Shown here piece by piece: positions 16,251-24,600 of a stretch of DNA of 35,601 nucleotides. The notes under the pieces are model-generated. The model ran no database searches and was not told the origin of the DNA. It saw only the letters and a list, made by a program, of their open reading frames with translations. This stretch comes from Burkholderiales bacterium. GTDB lineage: Bacteria; Pseudomonadota; Gammaproteobacteria; Burkholderiales; Burkholderiaceae_C. The first letter of the stretch is position 1. Every line of letters starts with the position of its first letter. The stretch lies in the NCBI GenBank assembly GCA_018969975.1, contig JAGWXI010000021.1, positions 1 through 35,601 of the forward strand, given 5' to 3'. Position numbers and translations under genes: made by a program.

Positions 16251-17277
16251 AATCGCCGCCACCTAAGACCAATTCACCCGAATCGGATAACTGTCTAGCC
16301 ATTCGCATGATCTTCTTTTGGGCCTCTTCCACGTCGGACATACGTTGGGGGCCTTTGGCCTCCATGTCGTCGCGGAACATGCCGCGCGCACGCTCGGACA
16401 TATTGTCGAAAAAGCGGGCTTGGCACTCTGGACTTGCGCCTTTCAAAGCCACCATCAGCATATCTGGCTCGACCGTGCGCATGAGCACCTGGATACCTTT
16501 GTTGTTCACACCTACCAAGCTCTCAAAGGTGAACATATTGTCTTGAATCTTGAGCATCAACTCGGGGTCGATTTCATTCAAGCCATTCATAATGCTCGAC
16601 TCCAAGGCTGTCTTGGTCAAGTTCATGATCTTGGCGGCAGCCACCACACCACCAAAACTAGATGATTGTGAAGATGCGCTCTTGGAGAACTGCATTTTCA
16701 TAATGCCTTCGAGTTCGGCCATGGCAGAGGGTTGCACGGTGTCCAAACTAGCCACACGCTGAATAACTTCCGCGCGTGAATCGGGTGGCAAAAAGTTCAA
16801 CACATCCGCGGCCACTGTGGCTTCTAGTAAAGACAAGATGATGGCAACGACTTGTGGATGCTCTGCTTTGATCATGTCTGCAATGCCTCGGGCATCCATC
16901 CACGTCAAAATTTCTAATCCTTTGCTGGCTTGTCCAGGCATGATGCGGTTCAAAACAGAAGCCGCTTTGTCATCGCCTAGGGCGCGGCGCATCACGTTTT
17001 CGACATAGTCTGTGCTACCCATACTCAAAGATGACTGTCTCTTCAAATGGTCGACGAATTCATCGAGCACCACGTTGACAGCTTCTTGCGAAAAATCGGC
17101 CGCAGCCACCATGGCAGCACCTAGGGCTTGAACCTCTTTAGGATTCAAAAATTTAATGATGTCAGCTGCTTGCTCTTCCCCCAGTAACAACATCAACACG
17201 GCCGCACGTTGGGTGGAGGTAATGTTGGCCATCTCTGCACGCAGTGCTTCCGACATTCCCATATTGATATCAGCCAT
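16243..17277 (-). CDS. fliG: Flagellar motor switch protein FliG
   Basis: FliG is the C-ring protein that couples the MS ring to the stators. The 344-aa protein has the N-terminal FliF-binding domain (TSTQRAAVLMLLLGEE), the middle-domain motif AEHPQVVA for FliM binding, and the C-terminal torque helix with charged residues (RFFDNMSERARGMFRDDMEAKGP, cited by position near 285-310). Length is normal. It follows fliF by 31 nt. It would be the natural partner for both FliF and the FliF-tail-like protein encoded two genes downstream. Confidence 0.97.
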   Translation of the reverse strand: MADINMGMSEALRAEMANITSTQRAAVLMLLLGEEQAADIIKFLNPKEVQALGAAMVAAADFSQEAVNVVLDEFVDHLKRQSSLSMGSTDYVENVMRRALGDDKAASVLNRIMPGQASKGLEILTWMDARGIADMIKAEHPQVVAIILSLLEATVAADVLNFLPPDSRAEVIQRVASLDTVQPSAMAELEGIMKMQFSKSASSQSSSFGGVVAAAKIMNLTKTALESSIMNGLNEIDPELMLKIQDNMFTFESLVGVNNKGIQVLMRTVEPDMLMVALKGASPECQARFFDNMSERARGMFRDDMEAKGPQRMSDVEEAQKKIMRMARQLSDSGELVLGGGDYV

Positions 17278-17308
17278 TTTGTAGTCCTCAAACTTAAATT
17301 GTTCAGTG

Positions 17309-19411
17309 TTATTGACGTATCAAATTCTTCAGTACGCCAGCCACGCGGGTTGAATCTTCAGCCACGATCATACGAATAAGCGCCACTTTGTCATCATACG
17401 AATTAGCCGTACTGAGCAAGTCAGCAGAAATAGACTGCTTCTTAGGTTTCATGGCTGCCATACGCGCTTTCACTTCTTCTAAAGACTCGCCCTCTTGTAT
17501 CTCAATTTCTTCTGACGATTCACCCTCAGCTCCACTTTGTGCAGCCAAGGCATCTGCCTGTGCTTTGGCTGCTAGAGCCAGCGCTTCGGCCTCAGCCTTT
17601 GCAGCGGCTGCAAGCTGGGCTTCTTCGGCCAAGCGCGCTGCTTCTTGTGCAGCCAGCATGGCTTCTTCTGCAATGCGGGCAATCTCTGCTTCGTGTGCTT
17701 CTCGAGCTTGTTGCGCTGAGAGTTTGGCGGCAGCAGACTCTGCCGTAGCCACCTCGATCGCCATTTTGGCCTCCGCATTTGCAGCTTCGGCAGCAGCAGC
17801 AGCCACTGCAGCAGGGTCGACCTCGGGGGCTGTGAGGCGACGCACCATCGGACGCACTACTAACAACAAGACCAGTAAGAAGATGGCTCCCACTACACCA
17901 GCATTGACCATCACCTGGTAATTTTCATCACGGTACCAAGGCACGATTGAAGGGTCGTACTGGGGTTCAAATTTGGTTGCGACAACTGTCACGACGTCGC
18001 CACGTGTTTCGTTGAATCCGACAGCGCCTTTGACCAATTGGTTCAAACGCTCCAACTCTTCGGGCGTGTAAGGAATGGATGTTGGAGCTGCGGAGCCATC
18101 GGCAGGCTTTTCCACCTTGGTGCCAGCGGGAATTGGCCGCTCATTGATCAACACACCGACACCAATTTTGGTGATCGTGCCCATCGCCCCTTTGGTGTGG
18201 CGCACGGAGCGGTCGAGTTCATAGTTTTTAGTGCTGCGTGCAGTCACTTGCACGCCTTTTTCACTCACACCTTTTAAGGGATCTGAATTTGACTGGGTGG
18301 TAGCTTGTGGATTGACCTGTGCAGGTGGTGTATTGGCTAGCGAGCCCGGCAAACCAATCGCATCGCGCAAGGTGTTACGGTCTTCTACAAATAATTCAGA
18401 ACGTGTCTTTGGCCCCTTGTCTTGGGAGTCAAAGTCTTCTGTCGTGATTTCGGTTTGGGTGAAGTCCAAACTCATACTAACTTGTGCACTCACATTGGAC
18501 TCACCAACGATAGGGGCCAATAGTTGAATCAATCTTGTGCGATAGAGATCTTCCATCTGCTGCTTCTGTGTCAATTGCGCAGAGGTCAAACCCAAGGGCT
18601 GCTCGACCAACATTTCGTTCATCAGGCTGCCAAAGTTATCCACCACTGAAACATTTTCTGGTGCCAAATACGGCACGCTAGAGGCGACCAATTGAATAAT
18701 GGCTTGCACATTGGCTGAGGAAATAGTGCGCCCGGGCAAACGGGTGATGATCACAGAAGCCTTGGTAGGTGCGCGGTCGCGCACAAACACACTTTGCTTG
18801 GGAGCGGCCAAATGCACGCGGGCAGATTTGATACCGCCAATTTGCACAATGCTGCGCGAGAGCTCTTGCTCCATCGCGTTGTTGTAGCGCACCTGCTCCA
18901 TAAATTGGCTGGTGGTCATAGCAGGCATGTCTTTGAGGTTGTCCATGCCAGAGACTTCTGTACGCGGCAAACCTTTAGAAGCCAGCAACATACGGGCTTC
19001 TTGATAACGGGTAGTAGGCACTGACAACTGCCCTGTTGCGGGATCTACCTCTGGTTTGAAGTCTGCAGTCTTCAAGGTTTCAATAGCAATTTGCTTGTCT
19101 GCATCGTTGAGCATCAACACCAAAGGACGGTAAGGCGTTGGTTTCATCGAGGTGAAGAAAACCGCAACAGACATCAACAACATGAAGATCACCATGAAAG
19201 GCAATGCTTTGCGCACGCTGGGTTGGCGCAATACATCCATCACCAAAGCGCCAGGGCCTTCTTTGGAATTGATCCATGCTGGTAATTTAGAGCTATCCAC
19301 TTTGAGCGCTGTACCAGAGGCATTGTTGGCGCCTGGCGTGGCGGTTGGGTTGTCAGACGCTTGGCCCGAGGGCAAGGTCATCGCGTTCATATTGAGAGTG
19401 TCTGTTGCCAT
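17309..19411 (-). CDS. fliF: Flagellar MS-ring protein FliF with long Ala-rich linker
   Basis: FliF forms the MS ring. At 700 aa it is longer than the usual 550-570. It has an N-terminal cytoplasmic tail, TM1 at about 72-88, periplasmic ring-building domains (about 95-490, including the VRYNNAMEQELSRSI and ARVHLAAP segments), TM2 at about 503-522, and the FliG-binding C-terminus at about 660-700. Between TM2 and that tail lies an unusual Ala/Glu/Lys-rich helical insert (about 534-625), predicted to be a long coiled coil. The segment EIEIQEGESLEEVKARM and the last 40 residues are closely matched in the mini-FliF at 14252-14887. It starts 20 nt after fliE. Confidence 0.97.
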   Translation of the reverse strand: MATDTLNMNAMTLPSGQASDNPTATPGANNASGTALKVDSSKLPAWINSKEGPGALVMDVLRQPSVRKALPFMVIFMLLMSVAVFFTSMKPTPYRPLVLMLNDADKQIAIETLKTADFKPEVDPATGQLSVPTTRYQEARMLLASKGLPRTEVSGMDNLKDMPAMTTSQFMEQVRYNNAMEQELSRSIVQIGGIKSARVHLAAPKQSVFVRDRAPTKASVIITRLPGRTISSANVQAIIQLVASSVPYLAPENVSVVDNFGSLMNEMLVEQPLGLTSAQLTQKQQMEDLYRTRLIQLLAPIVGESNVSAQVSMSLDFTQTEITTEDFDSQDKGPKTRSELFVEDRNTLRDAIGLPGSLANTPPAQVNPQATTQSNSDPLKGVSEKGVQVTARSTKNYELDRSVRHTKGAMGTITKIGVGVLINERPIPAGTKVEKPADGSAAPTSIPYTPEELERLNQLVKGAVGFNETRGDVVTVVATKFEPQYDPSIVPWYRDENYQVMVNAGVVGAIFLLVLLLVVRPMVRRLTAPEVDPAAVAAAAAEAANAEAKMAIEVATAESAAAKLSAQQAREAHEAEIARIAEEAMLAAQEAARLAEEAQLAAAAKAEAEALALAAKAQADALAAQSGAEGESSEEIEIQEGESLEEVKARMAAMKPKKQSISADLLSTANSYDDKVALIRMIVAEDSTRVAGVLKNLIRQ

Positions 19412-19431
19412 ATCAATCTTTCAGTCCTACA

Positions 19432-19773
19432 TCAAACCGGCATATTCATGATTTCTTCATACGCTTTCATCACTTTGTTGCGTACTTGGAGGGTGGCTTC
19501 AAAAGCTAGCGATGCTTTTTGCATGCTCAACACCACTTCGGTGAGAGGCACTTCTTCGCCACGGTCATAGGCCTCTGTCATAGATCTGGACTTTTGTTGC
19601 GTATCGTTAACGCTGTCAATGGCGTTTTTGACAGAATCAAAAAACGTGGGTTGACCAACTTTTGCAGGTGTGGATTCGTTCGTTGCACTTGCATTGCCAG
19701 CGGCTTGGGATTGGTGGCTGCGTAAAACTTCCAGCATCGACTGGACAGTTGCACTAGAGATGCGATCGATCAT
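19432..19773 (-). CDS. fliE: Flagellar hook-basal body adaptor FliE
   Basis: FliE is the rod component that joins the MS ring and export gate to the rod. The 113-aa protein has the conserved C-terminal half with LTEVVLSMQKASLAFEATLQVRNK and the terminal YEEIMNMPV (motifs given in short form: VLSMQKASLAFEATLQVRNK). Length is normal. Its ATG overlaps the TGA of the sigma54 activator (ATGA), which ties fliE, fliF, fliG and the rest to the activator's transcript. Confidence 0.95.
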   Translation of the reverse strand: MIDRISSATVQSMLEVLRSHQSQAAGNASATNESTPAKVGQPTFFDSVKNAIDSVNDTQQKSRSMTEAYDRGEEVPLTEVVLSMQKASLAFEATLQVRNKVMKAYEEIMNMPV

Positions 19774-21194
19774 GCTGCGACTCCTTGCGTCATGCCACGG
19801 CTACGCAGTTGTGCGAGCTTGTAGCGCAATGTGCGTGGGCTGATACCTAACTTGGCAGCGGCTTCTATTCGACTGTCGGTACTTTGAATAGCGGCCATGA
19901 TCACCTGTTGTTCGCTCACCATCACGGCTTGCTCCAAGTTGACGGGTTGCTCTGAGGGGCGGATTTCAATCGGAGCCATCGATGCCAGATGCTGAGGCAA
20001 TGCAGTGGGTATCGACTGCACAAAACTCTCCAATTGGCTTGTATAGCCAGCCTGATCGTCTAAACCTGCATCGTCAAACATCACATGGGCAGGCGTGATC
20101 ACCCGACCAGAGCACAAAACCACCGCGCGTTGCACCACGTTTTCAAGTTCGCGCACATTGCCCGGCCAGGGGTAACTAGCCAACATGGCTTGTGCCTCTG
20201 GGGAAACACTAAAAGGCAGGCCACCTTGGATATGTCGCGACAGCGCTTGGTAAGCCAAAGGCATGATGTCGCCTGGGCGCTCTTTCAAGGGCTGGATGCG
20301 TAAGCGAAATGTGCTGATGCGGAAATACAAGTCTTCACGGAATTCGCGTTGCTCGATAGCAAGCTTTAAATCTTTATTGGTTGCAGCAATCACACGCACA
20401 TTCAGATCGATGAGCGACTCACCGCCCAAACGATTGAGCTTTTTTTCTTGTAAGACGCGTAACAACTTGGCCTGCAAGTTCATCGGCATCTCACCAATCT
20501 CGTCCAAGAAAATCGTGCCGCCCTCGGCTTGCTCAAACAAACCCTTGTGTTCTTTCAAAGCGCCAGTGAAAGCGCCCTTCTCATGGCCGAACAACATGTC
20601 TTCGATCAAATGCTCAGGCATCGCTGCGCAGTTCAAGGCAACAAACGGGCCTCTGGCGCGTGGTGATGATTCGTGCAACACGCGGGCTAAGACTTCTTTT
20701 CCAGCACCCGTGGGTCCCACGAGCAAGGCGGTGACTTCGGTTTGAGCAACGCGCTGGGCCAAGGCCAACAAATGTTGGCTATTGGGGTCTACAAATACAT
20801 AACTCTTGGTGGTGAGCTCAGGAGAATTTAAACCTTTGACAGCCTCTTGCCATACCGAGGGCGTCCATTCATCAGCGGCAAGAGCGTGTAGGGCGCCTAA
20901 ACGCATCGCCTCTACTGCAACTTCCATGCGCCGGCGATCTACGCGACACAGCACAGGCACGGTGTTGCCCAACTGGCCGATGAGCGTTTGCACCTCTTGC
21001 AGCAACTCGGCGCTATCGCCCAAGCGAATGACCAACATATGCGCACGGCGCAATGCCAGGGTGAGCTCACCAAGCGTACGAACAGTTTCCACGCTGATGC
21101 CGGCGGCATCTAGCTGGGCGCGATCTGCGGTATCGATGGAACTAAAAGGGTCCAACCAAACAGCATGAATGACGTTGACAGAAGAAGCAATCAC
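19770..21194 (-). CDS. Sigma54-dependent flagellar transcription activator (FleQ/FlrC type)
   Basis: This protein is a bacterial enhancer-binding protein that uses ATP to open sigma54 promoters. With the GTG start chosen here it has 474 aa. The N-terminal domain (about 1-115) resembles a receiver but lacks a clear phospho-acceptor Asp and the conserved Lys, as in FleQ and FlrA. The AAA+ domain has Walker A GPTGAGKE (160-167), the sigma54-contact loop GAFTGA (207-212) and Walker B IFLDEIGEM. The C-terminal Fis-type helix-turn-helix is AAAKLGISPRTLRYKLAQLR (444-463), which is close to FlrC. I chose GTG 21194 because a perfect sigma54 promoter (21229-21244) covers the longer TTG start at 21233, and CTAGG lies 9 nt before the GTG. 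It probably activates fliC, fliO, the TPR gene and its own operon. Confidence 0.92.
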   Translation of the reverse strand: MIASSVNVIHAVWLDPFSSIDTADRAQLDAAGISVETVRTLGELTLALRRAHMLVIRLGDSAELLQEVQTLIGQLGNTVPVLCRVDRRRMEVAVEAMRLGALHALAADEWTPSVWQEAVKGLNSPELTTKSYVFVDPNSQHLLALAQRVAQTEVTALLVGPTGAGKEVLARVLHESSPRARGPFVALNCAAMPEHLIEDMLFGHEKGAFTGALKEHKGLFEQAEGGTIFLDEIGEMPMNLQAKLLRVLQEKKLNRLGGESLIDLNVRVIAATNKDLKLAIEQREFREDLYFRISTFRLRIQPLKERPGDIMPLAYQALSRHIQGGLPFSVSPEAQAMLASYPWPGNVRELENVVQRAVVLCSGRVITPAHVMFDDAGLDDQAGYTSQLESFVQSIPTALPQHLASMAPIEIRPSEQPVNLEQAVMVSEQQVIMAAIQSTDSRIEAAAKLGISPRTLRYKLAQLRSRGMTQGVAA

Positions 21195-21228
21195 TTTAAA
21201 CAGCCTAGAAATGAAGGTAAGACTGTTA

Positions 21229-21244
21229 TGCAAGGCGCGTGCCA
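21229..21244 (-). promoter_or_regulatory. Perfect sigma54 promoter of the activator-fliE operon
   Basis: On the minus strand the sequence is TGGCACGCGCCTTGCA, identical to the consensus TGGCACG-N4-TTGCA at every specified base. Transcription should start near 21218, 24 nt before the GTG start at 21194. It lies between the 109-aa gene and the activator gene. Because it is sigma54-dependent, the activator may control its own synthesis and that of fliE-fliJ. Confidence 0.88.
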
Positions 21245-21258
21245 GCAGTAATTGAAAT

Positions 21259-21588
21259 CTAAATTATTAAGTTAATCTGTGGAAATGGGCCGCCAGGGTC
21301 AGTATTTCGACGATTCGTCGTCTTACCGACAGACAATGTGGGTTTGGTTTTGGTGGTTGCAGCCACTGGGGCAGGCTTGGCAGTAAAACCGCTGCAAAAG
21401 CGCCCGTCATTGCGCAAAACCTCGATGGAGGGGATCACGCGTGAACGAAAACCCATCAACTTACAACTGTAGGGTGTTCGCACATCCCAAGTGATCGCCA
21501 TATGGCGACAGTCCCAGCAGTTCGGGCCTTTTGTGGGGCCCGCTGCATGGTCTGCTGCTTTTGGCGTTTGACCTTGGACGGCTTTCAC
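21259..21588 (-). CDS. Small four-cysteine protein downstream of flagellin
   Basis: This 109-aa soluble protein contains CWDCRHMAITWD (CxxC), then C-x3-G and a final C within GRFCSGF, giving four Cys suited to a zinc or Fe-S site. I believe similar short proteins occur in other Burkholderiales, but I know no function for them. The flanking N- and C-terminal regions are Lys/Pro/Thr-rich and probably disordered. The start is GTG at 21588 with a weak purine-rich stretch before it. It begins 21 nt after the fliC stop with no terminator in the gap, so flagellin transcripts may continue into it. A redox or metal-sensing role would be a guess. Confidence 0.72.
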   Translation of the reverse strand: MKAVQGQTPKAADHAAGPTKGPNCWDCRHMAITWDVRTPYSCKLMGFRSRVIPSIEVLRNDGRFCSGFTAKPAPVAATTKTKPTLSVGKTTNRRNTDPGGPFPQINLII

Positions 21589-21609
21589 TTTTTATCTTTC
21601 ACGTTGCAG

Positions 21610-24600
21610 TTAACCGCCCAAGAGTTTGAGCACAGTTTGTTGGCTGGTGTTGGCCTGAGCCAGCACAGCGGTTGCCGCTTGTTGCATGATTTGAGTTTTT
21701 GCCAACTCCGTGCTTGAAGAGGCGTAGTCTGCGTCTTCAATACCACTGCGTGACGTAGACAAGTTCATCGACACATTGGTCAAGTTGTTGATCACATGGT
21801 CGAGACGGTTCATCACCGCACCCATGGTGGCACGTGTGGCGTTGATTTTGTCCATGGCGGAGTCCAACTTGGTCAAGACATCTGACGCGCCTTCACGCGT
21901 ATTGATGCGCACCGTGCGTTGTTCCACGTTCTTGTCAACGTCGCCCGTAATCTCACCCGTGATAGGGCCTTCTTGGCCAAAGTCCGCTAGGTCAATCGTT
22001 ACCGTCTGATTAGCGCTAGAGCCCACTTGGAATGCTAAGCGGCCAACCTTGGGAGGATCCATATCTGAACTGGAGCGACCACCGTAGCTGCCCTCGTTAA
22101 AGCCCAAGGCAGAGAAATTGCTGTTGGTGCTAAATCCATCTGCGCCAGAGGAGACGATAAATGGCTTGGCATTGGCCAATAACAATTTATCCAACTCAGA
22201 AGGGGGCGCGCCAATGGGTTTTGGCAAACCGGGTAAGTTAGGCGGTTGCGCAATCATGCGCACAGTGCCGTACACCGTCCGTGCGGTAGAGCTGGTTGCT
22301 GTGGCATCGCGGATACCCGTAATCTGGTTATTGCCGTAACTATTAGGGGTCACTTCGTTGATTGAAATGGCAGAAGCAACAGAAGTTCCGCCCATGTTTG
22401 CGCCATTGATTTCAAACGGCGATCCGGCAACGGTTGAAGTAATAGTCAAAATATCTGTAGCCCTAGAGACGCTGATATTTTTTAAGGCTCCCGATGTAAT
22501 TGCCGCATTAATAGCAGTTTCTAGAGCAGTAGCCAATGCGGTTGCAGTGGCTGTTCCAGCCGCAGCCGACGTCACTTGTACGCCGTTAATAGTTACGGAC
22601 GCGGTGTCTGTAGTTGCGTAAGTACCAGAAGAACTAATTTGGACAGATTGCGCAACCGCTCCACCTTGGTCAAGGCCAAAGTTAGCAGCAGACAGGTCTT
22701 TGACGTTGGAGTCAAACCATACAGCCAGATTGCGACCGTCAGACTTCAGGCTAATGCCATTGCCGTTATTGACAGCTGTCACGCCATGCGCGCCGGTGCG
22801 CTGGTTGATAGCCTCAGCCACTTTGGTCAAACGGTCGGTGGACGATTCGTTTTGAACAAACTGGACCTTCACTTCTGTTCCATTGATGAACAAGGAATGG
22901 AAGGTTGGAACTGACAAAACAGGCAAGCTGGTGACTGTTTGTGTGCCTTTGATCTCAGCGCCATTGGCTTTTGCCAAAACGCCAGTCAAGGGGGTTTGTG
23001 AATTTATCGCCGCAGCAATGGCAATGGCGCTCGAGGCGGGGTCGCTGCTGGTGGCAATCGTGCTGGAGTCTATATCGCCTGCGCTAGAAGAAGCTGGGAT
23101 TTTGACGCCGTTGATCACCAAGTCATCTAAGCCTAGGGGCTTGAAGTCGGCCTTGGCATTGGCTTTGACTGTGGTGGCCGTTACTGTGGTGGTGGCGTTG
23201 CTCTTTGAATTGGTCAAAGTAAAAGACGTACCAGCGGTGTCGGCCGTCAATAAGATCTCGCCCTTGTTCCGCCCAGCAGTCGCTGTCACAGGTAAGGTGG
23301 TGTTGGCGTTTACCAATGCAACCAAGCCGTTGCGCACCGCTTGTGTCGTCAGGCCATCGGTGGTGTTGGCGGTGTAAGTAAACGTCGTCCCGTTGAGTGT
23401 CAAGGAAAAAGTATCCCCTGCTACAGGCACCGTGCCGGTGTAGGTCACGCTCTCAACCTGAGCGACATTGGGCGCCACGATAGCGCGCGGTGCTGTGTTT
23501 GCTACCGCCTCGTTTTTGCTGAAGTTTCCAGTAATCAATCCTGCGCGCTTAATGTCTCCCGTGCTGTCTGAACTCAACACCACGGGTGCAGGAATCTTGG
23601 ACTCCAGAGAAATCGTGCTCGACTGCACGCCTGTACGCAAACCAATGCGCGCCCCAAAGTCGTCTGCGTTGGCGTTTGTCTCAAAACTCACCTCAATATT
23701 GCGACCATCTGCCGCGGTGAGCGTAATGCCTTTGGCATCGACACCCGTGTCGATCGCTTTGACTCCCGTTTTGTCGCTGATCAAGTTGATGGCACGGACC
23801 ACGTTGGCGCGCGTTTCACGCGAGTTGTTCAACACGGTGGTGATGTCTGCGCTGGCGTAGCCATTGATAAACACGGTGCCTTTGACAACCGAGGTTCCCG
23901 ACATGGCGCGTCCGGTCATCAGGTTTTCGTTGACTTTGGCAAACACACCGGTTCCAGCCGAGGAGATGAAGTGCTCGGCCGTGGTGTCAACAATTGCTGT
24001 CAAGCCGGTAGCACCCGTCTGAATAACCGTCTCGGGCATATTGCCCTCGGTGGGCGCGTATTTGATTGTCAGGTTGGAGTTGCCCGGTATGTATGTCACT
24101 GTGCGCCCAGTGCTTGGGGCGAAGAGAGAGCTTGCTTGAAGGGCGGCAGCAATTTTGGTAGCCGCTGCAGCGGTGGTTGTGTCAAGTGCTGTCAGCGTCA
24201 CGCTCACACCAGCAACTGTCATTACTCCTGGAGCAGGGGTACCGCTCAAGGTCAGCATCTGGGTCTCGCCTTGCGTCACGCCGGTGGCAACTGCCATACG
24301 GTTGATTGCCGCAGCCTTGGCGATCGCACTGCCCGCAGCATTGCCCACGGGGGAGACTTTGTCATCCGTGGCGTAGGAGGCGCCTATATCGATACTGTTG
24401 ATTTTCAAGTCCCCAGCGCGCAGTGCAGGAATGCTTCCCTCGACCGAGACGCTGTAAGAAAACGCGCGACTGGTCAAAGTGGCGGCTGTGGCATCGGATT
24501 TTTTGAAGGCATAGACCAAGTCATCGGAAATGACTTTGGCGTTTGAGCCCGAGTCTTTGATGAATGTGATCGAACCAGCCGGTGCTCCTTGCGTCACCAC

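Noticed and set aside
21195-21233. TTG start of the sigma54 activator at 21233
   Set aside because: It lies within the -12 element of a perfect sigma54 promoter, so a transcript from that promoter could not include it.
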